From the NCBI RefSeq assembly GCF_020991005.1, contig NZ_JAJLLW010000001.1, forward strand, positions 372,001 through 436,000: 64,000 nt of DNA, read 5' to 3'. The translations under genes and the position numbers were made by a program. Under the pieces are notes generated by a model. That model was not told the origin of the DNA. It searched no databases and saw nothing but the letters and a program-made list of their open reading frames with translations. Positions 24,605-33,761 of the stretch are shown one piece after another; the first letter of the stretch is position 1, and every line of letters starts with the position of its first letter. The stretch comes from Halomonas sp. CUBES01. Lineage in GTDB: Bacteria; Pseudomonadota; Gammaproteobacteria; Pseudomonadales; Halomonadaceae.

Positions 24605-25660
24605 CTAGGCGTTGGGCACCGTCCGCCTGAGCAACAGCGGAAGCAGCAACATCAGCAGCGTGATACGTAGCAGATGGTGAGTGGTAACAAAGGCAGGGTC
24701 GATGCCCAAGCTCAGTGCAACCAGGCTTAACTCCGGGGCACCGCCGGGCATGTAGGCGAGCAGCGCTGCCGCGGCGGAATACCCGGTGAGCAGGTGGCCT
24801 GCCCAGGCCGCGATAATGGCGAGAAACAACAGTACCAGGGCCTGAATGACGGCCATCAGTAGCGCCATGCCCACCGCGCCAAGCTTGGCGCCAGCAAAGC
24901 GCACGCCCACGGAGATACCGATGATCACCTGGGCGAACGCAATGATCGCCGGGGGCACTGCGGCGTGGGTGAGGCCGGAGAAGTGCAGTACCCCTGAAAC
25001 CAGCGCCGGGCCAAACAGCAGCGGGCTGGGTAGCCGAAGGGCCTTGCCCAGCCATATGCCACTGATGCCCGCCGCCAACAGCCAACCCATATCGATCGGC
25101 GTTGGCATCCATAGCCATTGCGACAACGCAGGCGTGGCACTGCCAATATCGACATGGCCGATAAACTGCAGCGCAGGTGGAATGGCCACCAGCAGCACCA
25201 GAATGCGCACGGCGTGGGTAATGCCGATAATCCGCAGGTCGGCCCCGGAGGAGAGCGCCATCCCTGTCACCGTAGAGACCCCGCCAGGCACGCCAGAGTA
25301 GAGCGACGTCTCCCAGGAATGCCCGGCCACGCGGCAGGAGAACCAAACCGAGAAGGTCATCATTACCGCCGTGGCGATCAGCATGACGGCAAGGCTGATA
25401 CCCCACAGGCTGGCGTCGCCGGTCATCTCTGGTGTGAACGCTGAACCGAGCATGACCCCAATGACCACTAGTACCCCCTTGCGCCCCTTGCGCGGTGACT
25501 CAAGGGGGACGCCCGCCAGAGAGGCCACGGTGGTGGCGATCATGGCGCCCAGTAACCAGGGGAGGGGAAGTTGTAGCCAGTAAGCCAGCCCACCGCCGAC
25601 AATCCCGAGCGCCAACGTCGGCAGAAAACGACCTAGCGAGCCTATCCTTGCTGCCAGCAT
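24605..25660 (-). CDS. AbrB family membrane protein
   Basis: A 351-residue protein with about ten helices in two repeats, matching the AbrB/AmoA-regulator membrane family (LGIVGGGLAYWLQLPLPWLLGAM and the repeated GxPxE-type segments such as YMPGGAPELSLVALSLG). Its transport substrate is unknown. The ATG at 25660 has AGGAG upstream; a start at 25753 would add 31 residues overlapping the intergenic hairpin area. It lies directly after a 5'-truncated TctA gene, and TctA/AbrB pairs are known neighbours in carboxylate uptake loci. Confidence 0.82.
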   Translation of the reverse strand: MLAARIGSLGRFLPTLALGIVGGGLAYWLQLPLPWLLGAMIATTVASLAGVPLESPRKGRKGVLVVIGVMLGSAFTPEMTGDASLWGISLAVMLIATAVMMTFSVWFSCRVAGHSWETSLYSGVPGGVSTVTGMALSSGADLRIIGITHAVRILVLLVAIPPALQFIGHVDIGSATPALSQWLWMPTPIDMGWLLAAGISGIWLGKALRLPSPLLFGPALVSGVLHFSGLTHAAVPPAIIAFAQVIIGISVGVRFAGAKLGAVGMALLMAVIQALVLLFLAIIAAWAGHLLTGYSAAAALLAYMPGGAPELSLVALSLGIDPAFVTTHHLLRITLLMLLLPLLLRRTVPNA

Positions 25661-25753
25661 GGTTTTCAATCTCCTTTTAGCGTTAAAACCCCGGCAGTTG
25701 AGAACATCTGCCGGGGCGGTCGTGTCGAGCGATCGGCTTTTGGCTTTCGTCAA

Positions 25754-26258
25754 TCAGCGTCTGGCCGCAAGCATCTTCGGCACTGCCCAGGGCAGCACCA
25801 GCAGCAAGGCAGCGGCGATCCACAGCCCCAGTGAGATTCCCGACTGCCATAGGATACCGACATCGCCCCCGCTGATGGACAGCGCGCGGCGAAGGTTCTG
25901 CTCCATCAAGCCTCCCAGCACGTAGCCAAGAATCACGGGGGCCAGGGAGAACCCCAGTTTGCGTAGCAGGTAACCAAACACGCCGATGATCAGCATCAGG
26001 TAGATGGCAAACAGGTCGGAGTGCAATTGGTAGACGCCGACGAACGCCAGGATAGCAATGGCGGGCACCAATACCCAGCGCGGAATGGTCAGCACGCGGG
26101 CAAATACGCCCGCCAGCGGGAGGTTCAGCATCAGCAGTACAACGTTACCGATGTAAAGCGAGGCGATCAGGCCACCGGCCACTTCCGGGCGTTCGGTGAA
26201 CATCATCGGCCCTGGGGTGATGTTGTAAAGCATCAGCGCGCCCAGATCGGCGACTAGT
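25754..26258 (-). pseudogene. TctA-family permease, 5'-truncated
   Basis: About 165 residues of the C-terminal third of a tripartite tricarboxylate transporter large membrane subunit: LGALMLYNITPGPMMF, then IGNVVLLMLNLPLAGVFARVL and LAPVILGYVLGGLMEQNLRRAL. Full-length TctA is about 500 residues. Upstream in frame there is a stop at about 26259-26261 and no start, and no tctB or tctC gene follows. The sequence beyond about 26260 is unrelated, so a deletion or rearrangement removed the front two thirds. It is probably non-functional. Confidence 0.82.
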
Positions 26259-26487
26259 CATCCCCGGGCTCAACGTTTGCATGCTTGTGTACGGGGGAGA
26301 GTCGAAGTGCGTGTGCCCCCTGAGTCGGTACGCGACGCGAGAGGGTGGGTATCATCACGGCAGCTATGCATCTTCACTGCTTGCTAATGTCGATGGGAGC
26401 AATGAGTGTTCAAGGCCTCATTACCTGACTAGACTGTTCTGCTGTTTACGCGGTATGTTCAGCACATCACTATGAAGAGGCTCGGGT

Positions 26488-27006
26488 ATGTTAACGTCCA
26501 TTCGGCAATTGCTTACCGCCGTTGTCTTTGCTGCCGCCTCGTTGGCAGCGACCGCTCAAGGGGCAGAAGTCGCCTCAAGCAACCTGGCAGCGTCGGAGGA
26601 TGAAAGCCCGATTCTCATGCTTCATCGTGCCGGGGAACGCTGGTCAATCAGCCGCGAGGACATTGAGCAATCTCCGCTCTACGAGGTATCCCTACAGCAT
26701 TTCGAAGGCCCACAGGGGCGCTTTGCGGGGGTCTGGCTGGACGACTTCCTCGACGCCGAGGGTATCGACAATGCCGTGACGTTACGCTTCGTGGCTCACG
26801 ACGATTACACCACCTTCATAACGCCGGATGATCGCGCAGCCAAACGCTATATGCTTGCCACACGGCTGGATGGCGATCCGCTGACCCGAGAGGAATTCGG
26901 CCCGACGATGTTGATCATTCCCGAAGATGCCGACGCCGTTGAAGCGGGCACCGTGAGCATGACCTCATGGATATGGGCGATTAAAGATATCTATCTCCAG
27001 CAATGA
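26488..27006 (+). CDS. Periplasmic SUOX-fold (molybdopterin oxidoreductase-like) protein lacking cysteine
   Basis: A 172-residue protein with a signal peptide (hydrophobic 8-23, cut near AQGA). The mature part resembles the sulfite-oxidase/molybdopterin-binding fold in short form: the GVWLDDFLDAEGI, DYTTFI and GPTMLIIPED segments and the final SWIWAIKDIYL. There is no cysteine anywhere, so the usual molybdenum ligand is absent. It overlaps the downstream diguanylate cyclase by four bases (ATGA), which implies coupled translation. I infer a periplasmic ligand-sensing partner of that cyclase rather than an enzyme. A purine-rich site lies before the ATG. Confidence 0.72.
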   Translation: MLTSIRQLLTAVVFAAASLAATAQGAEVASSNLAASEDESPILMLHRAGERWSISREDIEQSPLYEVSLQHFEGPQGRFAGVWLDDFLDAEGIDNAVTLRFVAHDDYTTFITPDDRAAKRYMLATRLDGDPLTREEFGPTMLIIPEDADAVEAGTVSMTSWIWAIKDIYLQQ

Positions 27007-28151
27007 ATCGGCGCTTTAACCGGCCGCTTGGCTGGCAGTTAGGGCTTGGGTTCACCCTGCTGGCTGGCATTTGCGCAATCGCAACGGGTGTCTACCTGTA
27101 CCAGGTGCGCCAGCATCTCGGATCAAACTACACGGCGCTCGTGGCCGATGTCATACGTCCGCAGCTGCATACCGTCCTGCTCCGTTCCGCATTGGAAGAC
27201 TTCCATGCGCACCCGCAGGATAGCGAGCTGATCGAACGCTTTGACAACCTGCTCTGGCGAATTCCTCAGCATATCGAGGGCGTCGAGTTCGGACTCAGCA
27301 AGACCCCGTTGGCACCCGCCGCCTATGAAGCTGCGTTGAATCGCCTGGAGCGGGCAAGGGAACATCTCCCTGAACTGCGCCAGGCGCTCGGCGAAATTGC
27401 CGCTGGCGCGCCGCCGGATGACCTGATTCAACAGGGCTTCGCCATTGAAAATGACTTGGCGCAGGCCTACAGCCGACTCAGTTACCTACTACATGCTGAG
27501 GCAGCCAAGCAGCGGATCGTGATGGAGCGCCTGGCGATAGGCATTGCGCTGCTGATCCTTGTCATCCTGATCCTGGTTGGCTGTCTCATGCTGGTCTTGA
27601 TGCGCCTGCATCATCAGCATAAAAAAGTACTCAGGCTCAGCCTGATGGACGAACTCACCGGGCTTGGCAACCGCCGTTACATGCTCAATTTCACCGATCT
27701 GCTGTTCGAACAGAGTCAACGCAGCGGCCTCCCCCTGAGCATGGCGCTTATCGACCTTGACCATTTCAAGCGCGTGAATGACGATTTTGGTCATCCGGCA
27801 GGCGATCAAGTGCTTAAAGTCGTTGCGGATGCCCTGCTTGGCGAGGTTCGCAAGGTCGATGTGGTAGCGCGGCTGGGTGGCGAAGAATTCTGCGTGCTCA
27901 TGCCTGAAACCGATACGCAAGGCGCGCTGGACGTCACCGAACGGATACGTCAGCGAGTGGCGTCGCTATCACACCAAGCGTTTGGCGTGCCTGTTGCCGT
28001 GACGGTCAGCCTGGGGCTGGCCACGGTTGTCGCGGATGACGCAACCTTCGATCAGCTCTACTCCCGGGCCGATCAAGCTCTCTACCAAGCCAAGCTCCAG
28101 GGACGCAATCGCGTTGCCGTGGACTGCCCTCATGGTTCATGCAACGCCTGA
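27003..28151 (+). CDS. Membrane diguanylate cyclase with periplasmic sensor region
   Basis: A 382-residue protein. A first membrane helix at about residues 10-30, a helical periplasmic region to about 175, a second helix at 178-202, then a GGDEF domain to the C-terminus. The active loop reads RLGGEEF (GGEEF), a competent variant, and SLMDELTGLGNRR and DLDHFKRVNDDFGH are intact. It should make cyclic di-GMP from GTP. Translation is coupled to the upstream periplasmic SUOX-fold protein, suggesting that protein controls its activity. Confidence 0.9.
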   Translation: MNRRFNRPLGWQLGLGFTLLAGICAIATGVYLYQVRQHLGSNYTALVADVIRPQLHTVLLRSALEDFHAHPQDSELIERFDNLLWRIPQHIEGVEFGLSKTPLAPAAYEAALNRLERAREHLPELRQALGEIAAGAPPDDLIQQGFAIENDLAQAYSRLSYLLHAEAAKQRIVMERLAIGIALLILVILILVGCLMLVLMRLHHQHKKVLRLSLMDELTGLGNRRYMLNFTDLLFEQSQRSGLPLSMALIDLDHFKRVNDDFGHPAGDQVLKVVADALLGEVRKVDVVARLGGEEFCVLMPETDTQGALDVTERIRQRVASLSHQAFGVPVAVTVSLGLATVVADDATFDQLYSRADQALYQAKLQGRNRVAVDCPHGSCNA

Positions 28152-28182
28152 GTCGCCATATATTTAATTAGAAATAGTTAAA

Positions 28183-28665
28183 TCAATGCGGTTTCAGTAA
28201 AAGCGCCTCATCAATCGCGATGAACTCGCTGGCCTCGCGCATGAGTGACGCGGCGGTCAGTTGGGGGACGCCATAGACCTCAACGGTCTTTTTGTATTTT
28301 ACCCGGATCTTGTTGGCGAGCAGATCAAAGTCTCCATCGCCGGACACCAGCACAATGACATCGGCGTCCTGCGCGTGCTCCATGACATCGATGACAATGC
28401 CAACATCCCAATCGCCTTTCGCAGAGCCGTCCCCACGCTGAATAAAAGGCTTCAGTTTCACCTCGAAGCCAATCGCCCTGAGAATGTTTTGAAACTCGCG
28501 TTGCTTGCGGTCCCCCCTGTCGATGGCATAGCAGAAGGCGTGCACGACGTCTCGGTTGGCGGTGGCGCTCGCCCAGAACCTGTTGTAATCAAAGTGTCGG
28601 CCATAGGCGTCACGCACGGTGTAATAGACGTTCTGGACGTCGACAAATATCGCCACCTTTGTCAT
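28183..28665 (-). CDS. NYN domain (LabA/DUF88-type) protein
   Basis: A 160-residue protein with the NYN/PIN-like fold: VAIFVDVQNVYYTV at the start, and later GIVIDVMEHA and DADVIVLVSGDGDFDLLANKIR with the acidic residues that bind a metal in this nuclease-like family. Some members are ribonucleases, others are regulatory. The ATG at 28665 has AAGGTG upstream; a GTG nine bases earlier is less likely. It is convergent with the diguanylate cyclase gene and separated by 31 bases. Confidence 0.85.
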   Translation of the reverse strand: MTKVAIFVDVQNVYYTVRDAYGRHFDYNRFWASATANRDVVHAFCYAIDRGDRKQREFQNILRAIGFEVKLKPFIQRGDGSAKGDWDVGIVIDVMEHAQDADVIVLVSGDGDFDLLANKIRVKYKKTVEVYGVPQLTAASLMREASEFIAIDEALLLKPH

Positions 28666-28877
28666 GCGGGTCACCTTCTATAAAGCATCTATGTGGTACC
28701 CCATCATGAGCGGGCAAGCGGCAGGTGGCGAGGGTTTTCGCGTCAATATCATATTTAGTTAAATTTTTTCGAATGGAACAAGCAATTAAAGTAGCTTTTT
28801 AAGGAACGTCCGATCCATTAGCATGCTAATCAACAGAGGGAGAGCATTTCTCTGTACTAACGCAAAGGAGACGTATC

Positions 28878-29180
28878 ATGAAACTTAAGACAACGCTTTC
28901 AGCTCTTGTCATTGCCGCTGTGCCAATGGCCGCACAGGCCGGTCAGGCATCCGAGCGTACCATGGAGTTGAACGAGCCCCTTCAAACGGCGGGTCAGGTA
29001 ACGCACCAGGACGCTGGCACGTCGGTATCGGTCATGGATGTTTCCCAAGGCATCGTGAGCGAGGGCGACAGCACCGCGATGGCAAAGGCGCGCGCTAACC
29101 TTCAAGCCAACTACCAGCACGAGACGGATATCGAGTTGAGCGCTGATGAGCTGGCTCCGGCACGCGAAGCGACCACCTAA
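28878..29180 (+). CDS. Small secreted protein of unknown function
   Basis: A 100-residue protein with a clear signal peptide (MKLKTTLSALVIAAVPMAAQA, cut after AQA). The mature part of about 79 residues is polar and acidic, without cysteines or a recognised domain. An AAAGGAG site precedes the ATG, and a very strong terminator follows 41 bases after the stop, so it is a single-gene transcript. Such small exported proteins are often stress-induced, but I cannot assign a function. Confidence 0.75.
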   Translation: MKLKTTLSALVIAAVPMAAQAGQASERTMELNEPLQTAGQVTHQDAGTSVSVMDVSQGIVSEGDSTAMAKARANLQANYQHETDIELSADELAPAREATT

Positions 29181-29221
29181 ACACGATCGCTCATCAAGAT
29201 GCTGGTTGACCTATCAACCTC

Positions 29222-29252
29222 AAGGGCCCCGACAAATTGTCGGGGCCCTTTT
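29222..29252 (+). terminator. Strong rho-independent terminator
   Basis: A 13-base perfect stem AAGGGCCCCGACA / TGTCGGGGCCCTT with a three-base loop, ending in TTTT. It terminates the small secreted protein gene. Confidence 0.93.
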
Positions 29253-29397
29253 GTTTACTCGCTCATTTATCAAACAACCTGACGCGCATGGTTTGTTATG
29301 CTGCCAACTGCTGGCTCGACTGACGCTGAAACGTGACGACGTTCGGCATTCGCCAGCCGGCAACGTGATAAGTATTTAGAGACAAGGTGGTGACCCG

Positions 29398-30315
29398 ATG
29401 CGTACTGAAAAGGTGGATATCGTGCTGCTTGACGGCGGCATGGGGCAGGAACTCAGGAAGCGCAGCCGCCAGCCGGCGTCCCCGCTGTGGTCGGCGCAGG
29501 TTATGCTCGACGAGCCTCATCTGGTCACAGACGCCCACCGTGATTTCATTCAGGCGGGCGCCCGGGTGATCAAGCTGAATAATTATACGGCAACGCCGCT
29601 TCGGCTGGCCCGCGATGGCGACCCTGCCACGTTCGAGCCGCTGCATGCGGCGGCGCTCGACGCCGCTCATCAGGCGCGTGAAGCAAGCGCAAACGCTCAG
29701 GACGTGCGCATCGCGGGCTGTCTGCCGCCCCTGGTGGCGAGTTACCACCCGGATAGCGTACCGGATGATGCCACTTGCCTGCGCGACTACCGCCGTCTGG
29801 TGGCGCAGCAGGCCGACGGTGTCGACCTGTTCCTGTGTGAAACCATGTCGCTGATCCGTGAAGCGCGTGCCGCGACCACGGCGGCGGTGGAAAGCCGGCA
29901 TCCGGTCTGGGTGGCGTTTACGGTAGACGATCGCGATGGCGCGCGGCTGCGCTCCGGCGAATCGCTGACGGAAGCGGCCCGGGAGGTAGTAGCGCTCGGC
30001 GCTGAGCGGATACTGGTCAATTGCTCCGTACCAGAGGCCGTGACCGCCGCGATGCAGGCGCTTGCCGAGCTTGATGTGCCATTTGGCGGCTACGCCAACG
30101 GCTTTACGTCCGTGGACGCGCTGCAGCCCGGCGGGACGGTGGACACGCTGGCGTCGCGCGCCGATCTTGATTCGGAGGCCTATGCCGAGCAAGCGCTTGC
30201 CTGGGTCGAGCAGGGCGCAACGCTGGTGGGCGGCTGCTGTGAAGTTGGCCCCGCCCACATCGCGGCGCTGGCCAAGTGCTTGACCGAAAGGGGCTACCGG
30301 CTGGTCGCGTCCTGA
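29398..30315 (+). CDS. Homocysteine S-methyltransferase family protein
   Basis: A 305-residue zinc methyltransferase. LLDGGMGQELRKR is the conserved N-terminus, and the zinc ligands appear as VNCSVPEAV and the pair in GGCCEVGP. Family members transfer a methyl group from S-methylmethionine or betaine to homocysteine, making methionine. In a betaine-using halophile either donor is possible, and I cannot choose. AAGGTGGTG precedes the ATG at 29398. It is convergent with the CocE/NonD hydrolase gene. Confidence 0.87.
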   Translation: MRTEKVDIVLLDGGMGQELRKRSRQPASPLWSAQVMLDEPHLVTDAHRDFIQAGARVIKLNNYTATPLRLARDGDPATFEPLHAAALDAAHQAREASANAQDVRIAGCLPPLVASYHPDSVPDDATCLRDYRRLVAQQADGVDLFLCETMSLIREARAATTAAVESRHPVWVAFTVDDRDGARLRSGESLTEAAREVVALGAERILVNCSVPEAVTAAMQALAELDVPFGGYANGFTSVDALQPGGTVDTLASRADLDSEAYAEQALAWVEQGATLVGGCCEVGPAHIAALAKCLTERGYRLVAS

Positions 30316-30356
30316 GGGAGCGGGTCACCCTTCCTATGGGCTTCTTCTTGCGTTAA

Positions 30357-32399
30357 TTACACCAGGTCGCGGGGAATTTCCTCGTCCCAGCTCTTGGCAA
30401 AGACGCGGCTGTCGCCCTCGAAGGCGTCCAGCGTGGCACGCAAGCGGAAGTTGTGCGCATCCGAGGTCATCAAGGTGCGGGTCACGCTGCGTACCATCCA
30501 GTCGCCGCGTCGAAAGCTGCGCTCCCATTCGGTCCAGCCGCTGAGGCTATCGTAGTTGCCGTAGGCATAGGTGTAGCGCTCGGTCACCCGAGATGACAGC
30601 TCCAGGTCAATGTCATCGATCCGGAAAGTGCCTTCGTCGTTGATCACCTCGAGGGTGGTCTGGTCCTGGGCCAGGTCACGGATGACCCGCCAGGCTTCCT
30701 GGCTGGGCTGGATCAGGGTGACCGCAAGCGGTGGCGCGGCTTCCGGCGGGCCGAACGCGGGCAGCGCGGCTTCTTCATCGTGCTGTGGTTCACGACACGG
30801 CAAGATCAGCCGGCAGCCGGCCGGGTGCACGGTGAGTTTGACGGGCACCGGCGACGGCCAGGCGAGCGGCCAGTAGCTGGTCGAGAGCGAGAGGCGGATG
30901 GCGTTACCCACGGGAAAGTGTTGCGCGATATGCTTCAGGAGGATGCGCACGCGATAACGCTTGCCCGGCACCAACGGTTCGGGAAATTCATCGCTGTCGC
31001 GGTGGGTCAAGTTCAAAAGCCCGTAGGAAATCCGGGTTGCCTTGTCGTCCTGGGCGATGTCGCTGAGCCTTAACGCCACCATGGCCACGGGCTGGTCGGC
31101 TTCGATGTCGAGTTCGACAACCGGCTGTCCGCAAATCTCGATGGCCTCATCGAGCCGGGCCGTCTGGAAGATCAGCGAGCCGCCGTCCTCGTCGCGTTGA
31201 TCGTGGGGCAAGTCTGGCGGCGCATTGTAGGAACACCACTTGCCGGCATACAGGCCGACGGACAGTGGCGAACGCACGGCGAGCGGGATATCGTCGTCCG
31301 TCTTGCCCGCGTCAGCCCCTTGCCCGGCAGGCAGCAGATCATGGCCGCTGGTGAGGCGAAAGGGCGCCGGCTCGATGCGCGGCGACGGCCAGTTGGGCTC
31401 AGCCACCCAGCGGCCCGGTCGTTCTTCGTAGCGGGCGGACGGAGGCACCGAGTCCTGCATCCAGACGCGCAGCATCGGCTCCTCCATGATGCCGGTTTCC
31501 TTGCCCTTCAACCAATAGTCCCACCAGCGCAGAGATTCCTGTAAAAAGCCGATGGCCGGCCCCGGTACCCCAAGGTGGGGGTACTTGTGCGACCAGGGGC
31601 CGACCAGGCCCTTGCGCGGCACGTCGAGCCCTTCAAGCAAGCGGAACACGGCATTGCAGTAGCCATCGGCCCAGCCGCTGACGGCATAGACAGGACAACG
31701 AATGCGCGAGAAATCCTCGCAGACTGAGCCATGCTTCCAGTAGTCGTCGCGGCGCTGATGTTGAAGCCAGGTCGAAAGCCAAAGCCCGCTACCCTCAAGG
31801 CGTTCCTGCCACATTTCCCGCCAGCGCTCACCGACCAGCTGCGGGTCAGGAGGGCAGGTGTTGCCATCGAACATGGTCGAGGCCCACGACAGGTTGTCGC
31901 CGAGCAGGCAGCCGCCCATGTGGTGCACATCATCGGCGTAGCGATCGTCGGTCGAGCACAGCGTAATGATGGCCTTGAGTTCGGGCGGCTGGAGGGCGGC
32001 AATCTGCAGGCCGTTGAATCCGCCCCATGAAATGCCGATCATGCCGACATCGCCGGTGCACCAGGCTTGTTGACCGAGCCACTTAAGAATTTCGACGCCA
32101 TCGTCCAGTTCTTGCTGGAGGTATTCGTCGGTCAGTACGCCGTCTGATTCCCCGCTGCCGCGAATATCCACCCGAATGCCGGCATAGCCGTGGCCCGCCC
32201 AGTAGGCGTGCGTCTGGACGTCGCGCATCGCCGTCAGGTCGCGCTTGCGATAGGGCAGGTATTCAAGGATGGCAGGCACCGGATCGCTTTCGGCATCCAC
32301 CGGACGCCAGATACGAATACCCAGCCGGCAGCCATCGGCAAGCGTGATCCAGTCTTCCTCTTCCTGCACCTTGCGGGGCAAATCGCTGACGATGTGCAT
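30357..32399 (-). CDS. CocE/NonD family hydrolase (S15 peptidase-like)
   Basis: A 680-residue alpha/beta hydrolase of the X-Pro dipeptidyl-peptidase/cocaine esterase class. The nucleophile serine sits in MIGISWGGFNGLQ near residue 124, ADGY near 240 and WSHKYPH near 275 lie in the positions of the acid and histidine, and the C-terminal third is a jelly-roll domain (from about 420). It has no signal peptide, so it acts in the cytosol. It is 60 bases downstream of an ATP-grasp ligase gene on the same strand, next to divergent cyanophycin genes. A role in cleaving an amide or peptide made by the ligase is inferred; the substrate is unknown. Confidence 0.87.
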   Translation of the reverse strand: MHIVSDLPRKVQEEEDWITLADGCRLGIRIWRPVDAESDPVPAILEYLPYRKRDLTAMRDVQTHAYWAGHGYAGIRVDIRGSGESDGVLTDEYLQQELDDGVEILKWLGQQAWCTGDVGMIGISWGGFNGLQIAALQPPELKAIITLCSTDDRYADDVHHMGGCLLGDNLSWASTMFDGNTCPPDPQLVGERWREMWQERLEGSGLWLSTWLQHQRRDDYWKHGSVCEDFSRIRCPVYAVSGWADGYCNAVFRLLEGLDVPRKGLVGPWSHKYPHLGVPGPAIGFLQESLRWWDYWLKGKETGIMEEPMLRVWMQDSVPPSARYEERPGRWVAEPNWPSPRIEPAPFRLTSGHDLLPAGQGADAGKTDDDIPLAVRSPLSVGLYAGKWCSYNAPPDLPHDQRDEDGGSLIFQTARLDEAIEICGQPVVELDIEADQPVAMVALRLSDIAQDDKATRISYGLLNLTHRDSDEFPEPLVPGKRYRVRILLKHIAQHFPVGNAIRLSLSTSYWPLAWPSPVPVKLTVHPAGCRLILPCREPQHDEEAALPAFGPPEAAPPLAVTLIQPSQEAWRVIRDLAQDQTTLEVINDEGTFRIDDIDLELSSRVTERYTYAYGNYDSLSGWTEWERSFRRGDWMVRSVTRTLMTSDAHNFRLRATLDAFEGDSRVFAKSWDEEIPRDLV

Positions 32400-32459
32400 G
32401 ACCTTCTTTCCTTTTCCGTGGCGGGGTTGCGCGTAGTAAGGGGCTGCAACGATAGCGCG

Positions 32460-33761
32460 TCAGCCAACGATGTCCTCAAACGCAAAATGTAGCTGCTCGG
32501 CGAGGCGGGCGTAGTTGTCTTCCAGCGCGACGATGTCGTCGGCGCCCATCCATATGTAGGCCAGGGCGAAGCTGTAGCTGTCTTGCTCGGGGAGGGAGGA
32601 CAGGCGCGTACCGACCTCGACCTGTAGCGTGATGATGGTCCCGGGGAAGGCCTGCTGGAGCGCGGTGATTTGCTCGTCGCTGGGCACCTGGCTGACGGTA
32701 GCATCCGTGAAGAAGACGCGGTAGAAGTATTTTGCGGCAAACTGAAAGGCGCCTTGCCGGGAGGGCAGGTCGGGTGACTGTCCCAACGCCAGGTCCACCG
32801 TTACCTGCTGATGGCTCACCCCATCGACCTTTTCGAACAGGTCGCAATGCGATTGGGCAACCCGGGTGTTGATCTCGAGTAGCCAGATGCGATCCTGCAC
32901 TTCGTCCCAGAAGTATTCGATATTGAACGCTGCATTGTCGTAGCCGATGTGGGCCATGACGTCGCGCGTCAGCGCCTGCATTTTTTGCTGAATAGGCTCG
33001 GGCAGTTGTGACGGGTAGCGGTAGGATAAAAAGCTCAGCACCTGCGGGTAGCGAATCGAATCGACAATGCCGTAAGGCACCACATCGCCCTGAAACACGT
33101 AGCCTTCAAGGGTGCATTGCCAGCCGCCGATAATTTCCTCGGCCATGCAGTGACCGCCATCGACCAGGCGTACCTCGTCAGGCAGGTTGGCCTGCTCCAG
33201 CACGTAGTTAAACGGCTCTGAAATCGTCCCGATGCCTTCGCACAAACGCGCGACGGCGTGGGCGAAATCCTCGGGGCTTTCGATGCGAAAGCCCAGCCGT
33301 GAGCCTGACGACTTGATGGGTTTGACGAAGAACGGGAAATACAGCCCCGCTTCCCCGATATGCGCAAGCGCCTGGGAATCGAAGGGGTCAAAGGCGGTAA
33401 AGCGAGGGATGTAATCGGCAATGACCTCGTGCTGAACGCGCCGACTCCAGTACTTGTGCTCACATTTGAGCAGACTCTCGAGGCTGGTCGTGCGCGTGCC
33501 CAGTCGCTCGCAGAGCAACGGCAGCATGGTCGAGACCGGGAAGTCCATGTAGCCGACGATGGCATCGACAGGCTCGCCAAAGGCTTTCAACTGGGTTTCG
33601 GCCCGGGCGAGCATATCCTCGATAGGAAAGATTTCCGTATCATTGACCTCGGCGGGCTCGATCACGCCGTGGAAACGGTAGTTTTCAGCCCCGCGTAAAT
33701 GCGCGAGACGTTGGCGATTAGGCTCATCCATCCCGACAACAAAAATATTCCGAACGCTCAT
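32460..33761 (-). CDS. ATP-grasp domain ligase
   Basis: A 433-residue cytosolic protein. An N-terminal domain (RNIFVVGMDEPNRQRLAHLRG) precedes an ATP-grasp fold with FPFFVKPIKSSGSRLGFRI for the phosphate loop, a central ALTRDVMAHIGYDNAAFNIEYF segment and IWLLEINTRVAQSHCD carrying the magnesium-binding Glu and Asn. Such enzymes make carboxylate-amine bonds, commonly dipeptides or capped amino acids. CCAGGAGG precedes the ATG. It forms a likely two-gene operon with the CocE/NonD hydrolase and is divergent from cphB. Confidence 0.87.
   Translation of the reverse strand: MSVRNIFVVGMDEPNRQRLAHLRGAENYRFHGVIEPAEVNDTEIFPIEDMLARAETQLKAFGEPVDAIVGYMDFPVSTMLPLLCERLGTRTTSLESLLKCEHKYWSRRVQHEVIADYIPRFTAFDPFDSQALAHIGEAGLYFPFFVKPIKSSGSRLGFRIESPEDFAHAVARLCEGIGTISEPFNYVLEQANLPDEVRLVDGGHCMAEEIIGGWQCTLEGYVFQGDVVPYGIVDSIRYPQVLSFLSYRYPSQLPEPIQQKMQALTRDVMAHIGYDNAAFNIEYFWDEVQDRIWLLEINTRVAQSHCDLFEKVDGVSHQQVTVDLALGQSPDLPSRQGAFQFAAKYFYRVFFTDATVSQVPSDEQITALQQAFPGTIITLQVEVGTRLSSLPEQDSYSFALAYIWMGADDIVALEDNYARLAEQLHFAFEDIVG

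Noticed and set aside
24234..25406. 390-codon minus-strand frame overlapping the AbrB gene
   Set aside because: Different frame from AbrB on the same strand, rich in His/Arg/Cys, no family features; AbrB is clear in the other frame.
29296..30258. 320-codon minus-strand frame opposite the homocysteine methyltransferase
   Set aside because: Shadow frame; the plus-strand gene has intact zinc ligands and the family length.
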